From positions 20,888 through 84,887 of the forward strand of contig CALXDM010000006.1 of NCBI GenBank assembly GCA_944387065.1: DNA of 64,000 nt, written 5' to 3'. Position 1 is the first letter of the stretch; every line of letters begins with the position of its first letter. Source of the DNA: an uncultured Oscillospiraceae bacterium. GTDB taxonomy: Bacteria > Bacillota > Clostridia > Oscillospirales > Oscillospiraceae. The notes below the pieces were generated by a model. It worked only from the letters and a program-made list of their open reading frames with translations, was not told the origin of the DNA and made no database searches. The position numbers and the translations under genes are program-made. This document shows, in pieces, positions 45,604 through 55,136 of this stretch.

Positions 45604-46659
45604 ATGCGCCATCTGATCGACTTTGGGGATCTGGATCGCCGGGAGTGGGACGAGCTGTATGCCCGGGCCGATCAGATCATCAGCCAGCCGGAGGCCTTTG
45701 GGGACACCTGCCGGGGCAAGGTGGCCTGCACCCTGTTTTACGAACCCTCCACCCGCACAAACTTCTCCTTTCAGTCCGCCATGCTCCGGCTGGGGGGCAG
45801 CGTATTCGGGTTTTCCGACCCCCGGTCGTCCTCGGTGTCGAAAGGGGAGAGCCTGAAGGACACGGTGAAGATGGTGGCCGGTTATGCCGACGTCATCGTC
45901 CTCCGCACCCCCTGGGAGGGGGCGGCCAGGGCCGCCGCCCTCTACTCCGACGTGCCGGTGATCAACGCCGGGGACGGCGGGCATATGCACCCCACCCAGA
46001 CGGTGACCGATCTGACCACCCTCACCCGGCTGCGGGGCGGGGTGGACGGGCTGGCCATCGGCCTGTGCGGAGACCTGAGGAACGGGCGCACCGTCCACTC
46101 GCTGATCAAAGCCTTGGCCCACTTCCAGGGCGTCCACTTCTTCCTCATCGCCCCCCGGGAACTGGCCATCCCGGATTACCTGCGCCAGTTCATGCGGGAG
46201 CGGGGGATGCCTTTTGTGGAGGTGGCCGGCTTGGAGGCCGTCATCCCCCAGCTGGACGTGCTGTATATGACCCGCATCCAGCAGGAGCGCTTCCGCGACC
46301 CTTCGGAGTATGCCCGCAGCAAGGGCATCTATGTCCTCACCCGCGGCAAACTGGCCCGGGCCAAGGAGGACCTGCTGGTGATGCACCCCCTGCCCCGGGT
46401 GGATGAGGTCAGCGTGGACGTGGACGACGACCCCCGGGCGGTCTATTTCCAGCAGGCCCGCTTCGGGATGTTCGCCCGGATGGCCCTGCTGGCCGACCTG
46501 GCCAACCAGCCCCGCATCACCCCAGACCCGGTGGAGATCGGCAAGGCCCCCCTGTGCCGCAACCCCAACTGCATCACCCAGACCGAAACCTATCTGCCCC
46601 CCCTGGTCAAGCAGAACGGCGGCGGGGCCTGCTGCGCCTTTTGCGACGCCCCCATCTGA
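45604..46659 (+). CDS. pyrB: Aspartate carbamoyltransferase with C-terminal PyrI-like zinc ribbon
   Basis: A 351-residue enzyme of pyrimidine synthesis that condenses carbamoyl phosphate with aspartate. The carbamoyl phosphate loop FYEPSTRTNFSF is at 45-56, HPLPRVDE lies near 260, and the aspartate domain is intact. After residue 315 a tail has Cys318, Cys323, Cys344 and Cys347 (C-x4-C-x20-C-x2-C), much like the zinc domain of the regulatory chain PyrI (CPNxNCI). The nucleotide-binding domain of PyrI is absent. The tail could hold the trimers together. The gene stands alone with its own promoter, divergent from pstS. Confidence 0.92.
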   Translation: MRHLIDFGDLDRREWDELYARADQIISQPEAFGDTCRGKVACTLFYEPSTRTNFSFQSAMLRLGGSVFGFSDPRSSSVSKGESLKDTVKMVAGYADVIVLRTPWEGAARAAALYSDVPVINAGDGGHMHPTQTVTDLTTLTRLRGGVDGLAIGLCGDLRNGRTVHSLIKALAHFQGVHFFLIAPRELAIPDYLRQFMRERGMPFVEVAGLEAVIPQLDVLYMTRIQQERFRDPSEYARSKGIYVLTRGKLARAKEDLLVMHPLPRVDEVSVDVDDDPRAVYFQQARFGMFARMALLADLANQPRITPDPVEIGKAPLCRNPNCITQTETYLPPLVKQNGGGACCAFCDAPI

Positions 46660-46719
46660 CCCTCCAGGCCTCGGTTTGAGGCAGGCGAGGGCCGGGAAAG
46701 ACGACCCCAGGAAAAGGGA

Positions 46720-46748
46720 TTGACAAGGATTGTGGATTGTGCTATCCT
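46720..46748 (+). promoter_or_regulatory. Sigma-A promoter of tRNA operon 2
   Basis: TTGACA (46720-46725), 17 bp spacer, TATCCT (46743-46748), 34 bases before tRNA-Gly. Confidence 0.88.
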
Positions 46749-46782
46749 ATCAGGGCTGGCATTTGCGGCGTCACCCTTTGAT

Positions 46783-46856
46783 GCGGGTGTAGTTCAATGG
46801 TAGAATCCCAGCCTTCCAAGCTGGTCGCGTGGGTTCGATTCCCATCACCCGCTCCA
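46783..46856 (+). tRNA. tRNA-Gly (TCC)
   Basis: 74-base cloverleaf with encoded CCA. The anticodon stem CCAGC/GCTGG holds TCC. Confidence 0.95.
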
Positions 46857-46859
46857 TAC

Positions 46860-46922
<63 letters not shown>

Positions 46923-46936
<14 letters not shown>

Positions 46937-46994
46937 ACCCCTGGCCCCATCTGCAAGGCTGCGCGTCCGGCCATCGCCTGCGGCTCGCCCCGAC
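46923..46994 (+). repeat. Imperfect direct repeat, unit 1 (tRNA-Arg 3' end plus flank)
   Basis: A 72-base unit that begins CTTCAGGCGTGCCA inside the tRNA-Arg acceptor stem and runs to CTCGCCCCGAC. Unit 2 is at 47051-47124 with few differences. Confidence 0.85.
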
Positions 46995-47015
46995 GCGGAA
47001 GGGACCCGGATCGGC

Positions 47016-47038
47016 CCAACGTGCCCCCGGCACGTTGG
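47016..47038. other. Hairpin between the two repeat units
   Basis: CCAACGTGC / GCACGTTGG perfect 9 bp stem (47016-47024, 47030-47038). There is no T tract, so a processing signal is as likely as a terminator. Confidence 0.5.
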
Positions 47039-47050
47039 CCTGCGCTCCGG

Positions 47051-47124
47051 CTTCAGGCGTGCCAACCCCTGTCTCCATCTGCTTAAGGCCGCGCGTTCGG
47101 CCATCGTCTGCGGCTCGCCCCGAC
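47051..47124 (+). repeat. Imperfect direct repeat, unit 2 (tRNA-Arg 3' end copy)
   Basis: A 74-base copy of the unit at 46923-46994, including the acceptor 3' strand and CCA, but no 5' half or anticodon arm. The rest of the 258 bases between tRNA-Arg and tRNA-His holds nothing else I recognise. Confidence 0.85.
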
Positions 47125-47195
47125 TGCCTGCGCCTGGCCATCCTGCCCTCGGCTGGGACAGGCCGCTCCCCAGGAAATTCTGACAGGTCAATACG

Positions 47196-47271
47196 GTGGG
47201 TATAGCTCAGCTGGCAGAGCACCGGATTGTGGTTCCGGGTGTCGTGGGTTCGAGCCCCATTACCCACCCCA
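47196..47271 (+). tRNA. tRNA-His (GTG)
   Basis: 76-base cloverleaf with encoded CCA and anticodon GTG. The base before (47195, G) can serve as the extra G-1 opposite C73. Confidence 0.95.
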
Positions 47272-47322
47272 TACTGTGGCTGAGGGCCGGAGCGTCCGCT
47301 CCGGCCTTTCCCACTCTCTCAT

Positions 47323-47397
47323 TGGGGTGTAGCCAAGTGGTAAGGCACGGGACTTTGACTCCCGCATTCGTTGGTTCGAGTCCAACCATCCCAGCCA
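47323..47397 (+). tRNA. tRNA-Gln (TTG)
   Basis: 75-base cloverleaf with encoded CCA; anticodon loop CTTTGAC gives TTG. Confidence 0.94.
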
Positions 47398-47495
47398 AAG
47401 CAGGAAAACGCGGGGCCATCGCGGCAGGCTGGCCGCCCCGCCCTCAGCCCTGGTGGCCACCGAGGGGGCCGGCCAAAGCCATGCCTCGCGCCCAC

Positions 47496-47571
47496 GACCC
47501 GTTAGCTCAGTTGGTAGAGCAACGCCCTTTTAAGGCGAAGGTCCGGGGTTCGAGCCCCCGACGGGTCACCA
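47496..47571 (+). tRNA. tRNA-Lys (TTT)
   Basis: 76-base cloverleaf with encoded CCA; anticodon loop CTTTTAA gives TTT. The last tRNA of the operon, 2 bases before the terminator. Confidence 0.95.
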
Positions 47572-47572
47572 C

Positions 47573-47606
47573 AAAAAAGGACACGACATCCGTCGTGTCC
47601 TTTTTT
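47573..47606 (+). terminator. Rho-independent terminator of tRNA operon 2
   Basis: A perfect inverted repeat (GGACACGAC/GTCGTGTCC, ATCC loop) flanked by six A and six T. The 108 bases after it hold no feature I can support until the next promoter. Confidence 0.93.
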
Positions 47607-47714
47607 GTGAGTTCCGCGGACTGTCTCGGCCCGCTCCACCCGCCAGGGTTCAGAGCGCTCAGGGGAGGGTGCATTCACCCTGTGCCAGAGCCGCCATCTT
47701 TCTTTGTTTTTTTC

Positions 47715-47743
47715 TTGACAAACTCTGCCCGCTCCGCTATATT
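47715..47743 (+). promoter_or_regulatory. Sigma-A promoter of the hydrogenase gene
   Basis: TTGACA (47715-47720), 17 bp spacer, TATATT (47738-47743), preceded by a T-rich element. Confidence 0.88.
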
Positions 47744-47814
47744 AAGGGGGCAAGCAAACCATCCGCGCGGCGTTGCCGCGCCTGGCCGGTAACCCCATGG
47801 AAGGACGGATGACA

Positions 47815-49338
47815 ATGAGAGGCATTGAGACCAGGATCCAAGAACTGCGCCACCGGGTATTTCGGGAGGTAGCCCGAATGGCCTACCACACCGAATGGCC
47901 GGTGGACAAGCGCATTGAGGAGCTCCCCTATAAAATCATTCCCGGCGAGGTGGGCAACTTCCGCAACGACGTGTTCCTGGAGCGGGCCATCATTGGCGAG
48001 CGCCTGCGCCTGGCCATGGGGCTGCCCTGTCGCTCCGCCGCCGAGCACGCCCCCCTGTCTGACGGCATTGAGGCCGCCGACCAGGCTGAGACCTATTACA
48101 CCCCGCCGCTGATCAACATCATCAAGTTCGCCTGCAACGGCTGCTCGGAAAAGCGGGTGCTGGTCACCGAGGGGTGCCAGGGCTGCCTGGCTCACCCCTG
48201 TGAGGAGGTCTGCCCCACGGAAGCCATCAAGCTGAACCGCTACAACGGCCTCTCCCACATCGACCAGGACAAGTGCATCCAGTGCGGCCGGTGCGCCGAC
48301 GTGTGCGCCTATAACGCCATCATCGTCCAGCAGCGGCCTTGCGCCCGGGCCTGCGGCGTGGACGCCATCAGCAGCGACGCCAACGGCAAGGCGGACATCG
48401 ACTACGACAAGTGCGTCTCCTGCGGTATGTGCCTGGTCAACTGCCCCTTTGGCGCCATCGCCGACAAGTCCCAGATCTTCCAGGTCATCCGGGCCATCCA
48501 GTCGGGGGAGCGGGTCTATGCCGCCGTGGCCCCCGCCTTCGTGGGCCAGTTCGGCCCCAAGGTCACCCCCGGCAAGCTGCGCGCCGCCATGCGGCAGTTG
48601 GGCTTTGCCGACGTGTTCGAGGTGGCCATCGGCGCGGACCTGTGCGCCACCCAGGAGGCGGAGGACTTCATGCGGGAGGTTCCCGATGAGCTGCCCTTTA
48701 TGGGCACCTCCTGCTGCCCGGCCTGGTCGGTCATGGCCAAGAAGATGTTCCCCGAGCACGCCAACTGCATCTCCATGGCCCTCACCCCCATGACCCTCAC
48801 CGCCCGGCTGATCAAGCACCAGCACCCCAACGCCAAGGTGGTCTTTATCGGCCCCTGCGCGGCTAAAAAGCTGGAGGCCATGCGCAAGAGTGTGCGCAGC
48901 GAGGTGGATTTCGTGCTCACCTTTGAGGAAATGGCGGGCATCTTCGCCGCCAAGCACCTGGATCTGGAGGCCATCGAGGAAGATCCCAACGGCGTCAACG
49001 ACGCCTCCACCGACGGGCGCAACTTCGCCGTGTCCGGCGGCGTGGCCAAGGCGGTGCTGGGAGTGATCCAGTCCCGCTATCCCGACACCGAGGTAAAGGT
49101 GGCCTCCGCCGAGGGGCTGCGGGAGTGCCGCAAAATGATGCAGGCGGCGGTGGCGGGCAAATACCCCGGCTATCTGCTGGAGGGGATGGCCTGTCCCGGC
49201 GGCTGCGTGGCCGGCGCGGGCACCATGCAGCCCATCAAGAAGTCCCAGGCGGCGGTCAACCTGTACGCCAAACAGGCCAACCACCAGGTGGCCAGCGATA
49301 CCGAGCACATCAAGGAGCTGGACAAACTGGTGGACTGA
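47815..49338 (+). CDS. Monomeric [FeFe] hydrogenase, group B type
   Basis: A 507-residue cytoplasmic iron-sulfur protein. The N-terminal half holds Cys clusters for about three [4Fe-4S] centres (EGCQGC..PC..VCP at 119-134; CIQCGRCADVC at 154-164; CVSCGMCLVNCP at 200-211). The H-cluster motifs are TSCCPAW (298-304), GPCAAKKLEA (346-355) and EGMACPGGC (456-464). The TSCCPAW and GPC forms fit the group B (M2-like) branch. Known [FeFe] enzymes evolve or oxidise H2 with ferredoxin; group B members are poorly studied. The ATG at 47815 is 9 bases from GGAAGGA. It stands alone with its own promoter and terminator; no HydE/F/G genes are in the window. Confidence 0.92.
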   Translation: MRGIETRIQELRHRVFREVARMAYHTEWPVDKRIEELPYKIIPGEVGNFRNDVFLERAIIGERLRLAMGLPCRSAAEHAPLSDGIEAADQAETYYTPPLINIIKFACNGCSEKRVLVTEGCQGCLAHPCEEVCPTEAIKLNRYNGLSHIDQDKCIQCGRCADVCAYNAIIVQQRPCARACGVDAISSDANGKADIDYDKCVSCGMCLVNCPFGAIADKSQIFQVIRAIQSGERVYAAVAPAFVGQFGPKVTPGKLRAAMRQLGFADVFEVAIGADLCATQEAEDFMREVPDELPFMGTSCCPAWSVMAKKMFPEHANCISMALTPMTLTARLIKHQHPNAKVVFIGPCAAKKLEAMRKSVRSEVDFVLTFEEMAGIFAAKHLDLEAIEEDPNGVNDASTDGRNFAVSGGVAKAVLGVIQSRYPDTEVKVASAEGLRECRKMMQAAVAGKYPGYLLEGMACPGGCVAGAGTMQPIKKSQAAVNLYAKQANHQVASDTEHIKELDKLVD

Positions 49339-49363
49339 CCTGCCCGCCCGGCCTGATCACAAA

Positions 49364-49389
49364 GGGAGCGCCCTCCAGAGGGCGCTCCC
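49364..49389 (+). terminator. Terminator of the hydrogenase gene
   Basis: GGGAGCGCCCTC / GAGGGCGCTCCC arms, followed by TTCCTTTT. Confidence 0.85.
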
Positions 49390-49435
49390 TTCCTTTTCGC
49401 ACGCTCCATGGGCCTGGCGCCGGGCCAGCCCGGGA

Positions 49436-50308
49436 TTATCGCTTGCTGCCGGTGAAGAACAGGGCCACACACCCCGGTCCGGTGTGGGCGCCGATGACAG
49501 GGCCAATGTTGTTGAGGATGACCTCCTTTACCCCATAGCGCCGCTTCACCTCGTCAGCCACGAACTGGGCGTCCTCCAGGCAGGCGCTGTGACTGACGTA
49601 CATGGTCTGCTGATCGGGCTCCGTCCCCAGCTCCCGCACCTTGTCCACCAGCGCCAGCAGGGAGGCCTTGCGCCCCCGGGCCTTTGCCATGTTGATCAGG
49701 TGCCCGGCGTCGTCCATGTGCATCACCGGTTTGATCTGCAGCATGGTGCCCACCAGGGCGGTGGCGGCGGACACCCGGCCCCCCCGCTTCAGGAAATTCA
49801 GGTCATTGACGGTGAACCAATGGCACTGGTGCAGCCGGTTGTCCAGCACCCAGGAGCGCACCTGATCCATATCCATGCCCTGCTGGCGCAGCCGGGCGGC
49901 TTGGGCCACCAGCATCCCCTGTCCCAGGGAAGCACACAGGGTGTCCACGGCATAGGCCCGCCGCTGCCGATAGCGGTCGGCCAGCTCGGCCGCGGCCATC
50001 TGGAAGGAGTGGAAGGTGGCCGACAGCCCCGAGGAGAAGCCCAGCACCAGCACGTCCTTCCCCCCTTGCAGGATGGGCTCCAGGATGTCCATGGCCTGAC
50101 CCACATTGACGGCGGTGGTGGTGGCCATCTCGCCGGCGGCCAGCCGGGCATAGAACGCCTCAGGCTCCATCTCCCGGTTGTCTGGGTAGTTCCGGTAGGT
50201 CGTCTCCCCCAGGGTAAAGGCCAGGGGGACCACCTGCAGCTCCAGCTCCTCCACCAGCTTGGCCGGCAGGTCACAGGACGAATCGGTCACGATGACATAG
50301 TCGCGCAT
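49436..50308 (-). CDS. DegV family fatty acid-binding protein
   Basis: A 290-residue DegV protein. Members bind fatty acids and act as FakB partners of the FakA kinase in Firmicutes. It opens YVIVTDSSCDLPAKLVEE and has the lipid-site region TTTAVNVGQAMDIL, FSSGLSATFHS and FLKRGGRVS. The ATG at 50308 is 7 bases from GGAGG, while the one at 50314 is only one base away. It follows the DUF1836 gene by 21 bases, a common clostridial pair. Confidence 0.92.
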   Translation of the reverse strand: MRDYVIVTDSSCDLPAKLVEELELQVVPLAFTLGETTYRNYPDNREMEPEAFYARLAAGEMATTTAVNVGQAMDILEPILQGGKDVLVLGFSSGLSATFHSFQMAAAELADRYRQRRAYAVDTLCASLGQGMLVAQAARLRQQGMDMDQVRSWVLDNRLHQCHWFTVNDLNFLKRGGRVSAATALVGTMLQIKPVMHMDDAGHLINMAKARGRKASLLALVDKVRELGTEPDQQTMYVSHSACLEDAQFVADEVKRRYGVKEVILNNIGPVIGAHTGPGCVALFFTGSKR

Positions 50309-50329
50309 ACACATACCTCCCGATACAGA

Positions 50330-50926
50330 TCAAATTGGGTCAACGGGGTCCGGCGCCCCTGGGGTCGCCTTTTCTTTTTTCCCTTTCTTTTTCTCCTTCT
50401 CCCCGGTCAGCAGCCCCTCGTAGCCCGCCCGCTGGGCCATGATAGCCAGCACCCGCCGGCAGGCCAGGCCGTCTGCATAGCTGCGCAGGGCCAGGTCCAG
50501 CACCAGCTTGGGCAGGTCCTGGTCGGCGGTGTTCTCGTCCAGCCGCTGGGCGGCGGCGGACAGGGCCGCGTCCAGATAGGCCCAGAAGTACTCGTACTGG
50601 CGCTTGGAGTCTTGCCGCTCCCGGCCGATGGCGGTCAGCGCCCGCATCTCCCGCACCGACAGCACCTGCTTGAGGGCGCTGATAGCGGTGAGGTAGGCCA
50701 GGTGCTCCTGGCCGTATTTCTTGCCGTTTGCCCGGGAGAGCAAGCCGTCCTTGATATAGTTGTTGATCATGGCCGGGGTGAGGCCGTCCCCCTCCTCAAA
50801 GGAGATCATCTGCCGGGACAGGTAGGACACCACCTGATCCATATATAGGGGAATGTCGGGCAGTTCCTCCCAAGTGTCCGGCCGGTGCTGCTCCAGGCAG
50901 CGCTTGAGCTCTTGCAGCTGCTCCAT
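50330..50926 (-). CDS. DUF1836 domain-containing protein
   Basis: A 198-residue protein with a DUF1836 domain (about 25-140), which looks like a MerR-type winged helix (LTPAMINNYIKDGLLSRANGKKYGQEHLAYL). The C-terminal 30 residues are Lys/Glu-rich and then Pro-rich (EKEKKKGKKEK). It may be a DNA-binding regulator of the DegV gene or of lipid metabolism, but no target is known to me. It is the first gene of the pair, about 30 bases after its promoter. Confidence 0.87.
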   Translation of the reverse strand: MEQLQELKRCLEQHRPDTWEELPDIPLYMDQVVSYLSRQMISFEEGDGLTPAMINNYIKDGLLSRANGKKYGQEHLAYLTAISALKQVLSVREMRALTAIGRERQDSKRQYEYFWAYLDAALSAAAQRLDENTADQDLPKLVLDLALRSYADGLACRRVLAIMAQRAGYEGLLTGEKEKKKGKKEKATPGAPDPVDPI

Positions 50927-50956
50927 CCGGGCTACCCTCCCAATCTTGTTTCTATT

Positions 50957-50985
50957 ATACTATCACACGGTTCTCCAAACGTAAA
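50957..50985 (-). promoter_or_regulatory. Promoter of the DUF1836-degV pair
   Basis: Minus strand TTTACG (50980-50985), 17 bp spacer, TAGTAT (50957-50962). An overlapping TATAAT is at 50954-50959. Confidence 0.6.
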
Positions 50986-51017
50986 GAGGGAACACAGCTC
51001 CAGATGGGAAAATAGAG

Positions 51018-51046
51018 TTGCAATCCGCCGCCGTTTCCGGTACAAT
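51018..51046 (+). promoter_or_regulatory. Sigma-A promoter of the LRR lipoprotein gene
   Basis: TTGCAA (51018-51023), 17 bp spacer, TACAAT (51041-51046). Confidence 0.72.
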
Positions 51047-51120
51047 GGTCATGCATTCCCGCTCCAGGGGCCGGTCGGGTCCTTGGGCCGGAGAGAAAGA
51101 AGGAAAGGATTGATCTGTGA

Positions 51121-51993
51121 ATGAAACTGTGGCGCAACTGGATGGGGGCCGCCCTTCTGGCGGCGCTGGTCCTGTCCCTGGCAGGCTGCGGCTCCAGCGG
51201 CGGAGCAGGCGCTTCCCCCGGGCCAGAGAGCAGCAACCAGGCAGGCGGCTCCGTGACCGCCAATGAGGACTACTTCATATGGCAGGGCAACACCATCACC
51301 GGCTTGAGTGAGAGCGGCCTGCAGCAAGAGGAGCTGGTCGTCCCTGCCCGGTGCGAAGAGATCGGGGATTACGCCTTTACACGCTCACAGAGCCTGCGCC
51401 GGGTAAGCTTTGAAAGCGATCAGGATATTCAGCTTGGCTCTGCTTTCCAGGGCGTATCAACCGTAGAGTCTATCACGCTGCCCGCCCAGCTCACCAGCCT
51501 GGCCGACTGCACCTTTAGTCTCTGTTCCGCCCTGAAATCCATCGACATCCCCGCGGGGGTGACAGAGATCCAGGAGGATGGCTTTGAGTTCTGCGAGGCC
51601 CTGGAAGAGGTGAATTTCCTAGGGGATCACATCACCGCCATTCCTGAGGGCGCCTTTAACGGCTGCACCTCCCTCACCAGCATCAATCTGCCAGACTCCA
51701 TCACCTTCATCGGGCCCCAGGCGTTCCAAAATTGTGAGTCGTTGACCTCCATCACCCTGCCGGAGGGCCTGAAAACCCTTGGCAGCATAGCCTTTACCGG
51801 TTGTAATCTCACCCAGATGGTCATCCCCGCAGGGATGGAGCTGGAGGTATACGACCCCGAAACCCTGCCCTTCTATAAGTGTACCCACGACGATGGCATG
51901 ACCGTCTATGTCACCGAGGGCTCCTGGGCCGATGAACACTTCAATGAGCTGTGGGGCTTTACCTCCATGACCAAAGCCTATTCCGCCGACTGA
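51121..51993 (+). CDS. BspA-type leucine-rich-repeat lipoprotein
   Basis: A 290-residue surface lipoprotein. The lipobox is LSLAGCG (lipid Cys near residue 23), followed by a Gly/Ser/Ala linker. From residue 75 to 245 it has about seven LRR_5 (BspA/Treponema type) repeats of the form L..I.LP..LT.I...AF..C. The repeats end in a short cap (GSWADEHFNELWGF). Such proteins often bind host or bacterial surface ligands; the partner here is unknown. The ribosome site AAAGGA is 11 bases away. It is monocistronic, with a terminator. Confidence 0.88.
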   Translation: MKLWRNWMGAALLAALVLSLAGCGSSGGAGASPGPESSNQAGGSVTANEDYFIWQGNTITGLSESGLQQEELVVPARCEEIGDYAFTRSQSLRRVSFESDQDIQLGSAFQGVSTVESITLPAQLTSLADCTFSLCSALKSIDIPAGVTEIQEDGFEFCEALEEVNFLGDHITAIPEGAFNGCTSLTSINLPDSITFIGPQAFQNCESLTSITLPEGLKTLGSIAFTGCNLTQMVIPAGMELEVYDPETLPFYKCTHDDGMTVYVTEGSWADEHFNELWGFTSMTKAYSAD

Positions 51994-52003
51994 CAAACAG
52001 CGC

Positions 52004-52039
52004 AGACGGGCGGGAAGCCATATGGCTTCCCGCCCGTCT
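52004..52039. terminator. Bidirectional terminator, LRR gene / gap
   Basis: A perfect 36-base palindrome (AGACGGGCGGGAAGCCAT and complement) followed by TTTTC, between convergent genes. Confidence 0.9.
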
Positions 52040-52061
52040 TTTCACCGCGCACGGCGGCGTT

Positions 52062-53709
<1,648 letters not shown>

Positions 53710-53871
53710 ACTCTCTTCTCCTTTTCTTTCCGCTTGATTGCCTCGTCCCGAGGGCTGGCCCCGGGCCCCAATCCAAACGCGGCACAGTACGGCCGCCCTT
53801 TCTGTCTTACCATAACAGACAGGAAGGGGTTCTGTCAAGGCCATCCTCAGGCCCCTGCGGCCCCTCAATGA

Positions 53872-54183
53872 TCAGGGAGCGCCGGTCTCTCCCGGCTCCA
53901 CTATCAGACGTTTTCGAAAGTCTTCCACCAGTTGGGATAGGTGTGCCACGACCTCTTCAGACAGGCCGCTGACATTGATCACGCGTGTGGAATTGAGCCC
54001 CAGCAGATAATCGGTAGACACGTCAAGCACTTCTGCGATCCGCATCAACATTTCAATGGATGGCTGGATGTTATCGTTTTCCCAGTTGGATACGCTTTGC
54101 TTCGTAACCCCCAACCGTTTGGCCAACTCTACCTGGCTCATATTTCTTGCCTGGCGCAATGCCCGCACTCTTTCATGAAACAT
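53872..54183 (-). CDS. XRE family transcriptional regulator
   Basis: A 103-residue repressor-like protein. The helix-turn-helix is at residues 4-58 (RVRALRQARNMSQVELAKRLGVTKQSVSNWENDN, IQPSIEMLMRIAEVLDVSTDYLLG). A short helical tail (SEEVVAHLSQLVEDFRKRL) may dimerise. A perfect 29-base palindrome lies 17 bases before its start codon, inside the divergent promoter region of the DUF2752-TM2 genes. It most likely represses itself and that pair. Confidence 0.9.
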   Translation of the reverse strand: MFHERVRALRQARNMSQVELAKRLGVTKQSVSNWENDNIQPSIEMLMRIAEVLDVSTDYLLGLNSTRVINVSGLSEEVVAHLSQLVEDFRKRLIVEPGETGAP

Positions 54184-54200
54184 AGACAGCCCACCAAAAT

Positions 54201-54229
54201 CAAATATTACAATACTATTGTAATATTTG
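54201..54229. promoter_or_regulatory. Perfect palindromic operator
   Basis: Arms CAAATATTACAATA (54201-54214) and TATTGTAATATTTG (54216-54229) around a single C. The inner half-site TATTGTAAT recurs at 54255-54263. Confidence 0.8.
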
Positions 54230-54231
54230 AT

Positions 54232-54260
54232 TTGACATCACAAAAATACTATGGTATTGT
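54232..54260 (+). promoter_or_regulatory. Promoter of the DUF2752-TM2 pair with second operator
   Basis: TTGACA (54232-54237), 17 bp spacer, TATTGT (54255-54260). AATAC-TATG-GTATT (54245-54258), a second operator-like inverted repeat, covers the -10, so repressor binding would block it. Confidence 0.7.
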
Positions 54261-54295
54261 AATTTTATACTATCCAGGTCGAATTTTGGTATGAA

Positions 54296-54637
54296 ATGAA
54301 GAAACGTACAGTCAAACTTCTCCTGCTACATCTCCTAGCTGCCCTGTGCCTGGCCGCCCTGGCGGGCTACGGCTGCCCATCCTATCGGCTGCTACGCCTG
54401 CGCTGTCCCGGCTGCGGGCTCACCCGGGCCTGGCTCCTCTTTCTGGGCGGTCATCTGGCGGAGGCCTTCCGCATGCACGCCCTGTTCCTGCCAGCCCCCT
54501 TCTGCATCCTGCTGCTGGCCCACCGGCACACCCCGCCCGTGCAGGCCCACCGGCGCCTTGCCACGGGCATTCTCTGTGGGTTTTTTCTACTGCTGGTGGT
54601 CTATCATCTTGGGCGCACCCTGCTGTTCCGGCGATAA
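54296..54637 (+). CDS. DUF2752 membrane protein
   Basis: A 113-residue membrane protein with three helices (about 6-24, 58-76, 88-108). The DUF2752 signature lies after helix 1: CPSYRLLRLRCPGCGLTRA (26-44), with paired CP motifs. Function is not known. The motif suggests metal or thiol chemistry at the membrane. No good ribosome site precedes the ATG, which lies close to the transcription start, so the mRNA may be nearly leaderless. Such genes are often next to TM2 proteins, as here. Confidence 0.87.
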   Translation: MKKRTVKLLLLHLLAALCLAALAGYGCPSYRLLRLRCPGCGLTRAWLLFLGGHLAEAFRMHALFLPAPFCILLLAHRHTPPVQAHRRLATGILCGFFLLLVVYHLGRTLLFRR

Positions 54638-54684
54638 TGGGCTTGCAGCCCTTACCGTAATTCCAACGAGAGAGAGGTCACACC

Positions 54685-55020
54685 ATGACGCAAGACAAAG
54701 TAGATATGTTCATCATGACCAACCAGAAATACCTTCCTGCGGAAAAAATCGTATTTTTGAAGCAGAAGCTGCTGGATCTTGACGAGAACCGGTTCTCCGT
54801 GGTTTCCACCATGGAGTTCAAGAACCCCACCACGCTGCTGCTGGTTTCCATTTTTCTCGGCTCCTTGGGTATTGACCGCTTCATGCTGGGGGAGGTGGGC
54901 CTTGGCATTCTCAAGCTGCTCACCCTGGGCCTGTGCGGCATTCTGACCATCATTGACTGGTTCACCGTCCAAAAGCGCACCAGGGATCAGAACTACAACG
55001 AGCTGATGCTGGTCTTGTAA
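54685..55020 (+). CDS. TM2 domain-containing protein
   Basis: A 111-residue protein. The N-terminal 45 residues are soluble (DKVDMFIMTNQKYLPAEKI). A TM2 domain follows at about 47-98: two helices (TTLLLVSIFLGSLGIDRFML and LGILKLLTLGLCGILTIIDW) joined by a short turn with the conserved G.D.F.LG pattern. The Asp-Trp pair of the family (IIDWF) is present. It is cotranscribed with the DUF2752 gene (47-base gap) and is controlled by the XRE operator. Role unknown. Confidence 0.9.
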   Translation: MTQDKVDMFIMTNQKYLPAEKIVFLKQKLLDLDENRFSVVSTMEFKNPTTLLLVSIFLGSLGIDRFMLGEVGLGILKLLTLGLCGILTIIDWFTVQKRTRDQNYNELMLVL

Positions 55021-55032
55021 GTCCCGCCGGCA

Positions 55033-55074
55033 ACAGCGGCAGGGCTGCCTGAGGGCAGCCCTGCCGCTGTCTTT
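55033..55074. terminator. Terminator after the TM2 gene
   Basis: Perfect 17 bp arms (55033-55049 and 55054-55070) with a 4-base loop, followed by CTTT. It also faces the end of ileS. Confidence 0.82.
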
Positions 55075-55136
55075 GCATCTGTTGAGTTTTTCCCCGCCCA
55101 GGGCCCACCGGACAGGCCCTGTCTGGCGCGGTCCAT

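Noticed and set aside
45364..46386. In-frame extension of pstS through the pyrB antisense strand
   Set aside because: The true PstS start at 45363 has a signal peptide and ribosome site. The extension would cross the Pho-box promoter and run antisense to pyrB.
47051..47124. Second tRNA-Arg gene
   Set aside because: Only the acceptor 3' strand and CCA are present; D arm, anticodon arm and T arm are missing.
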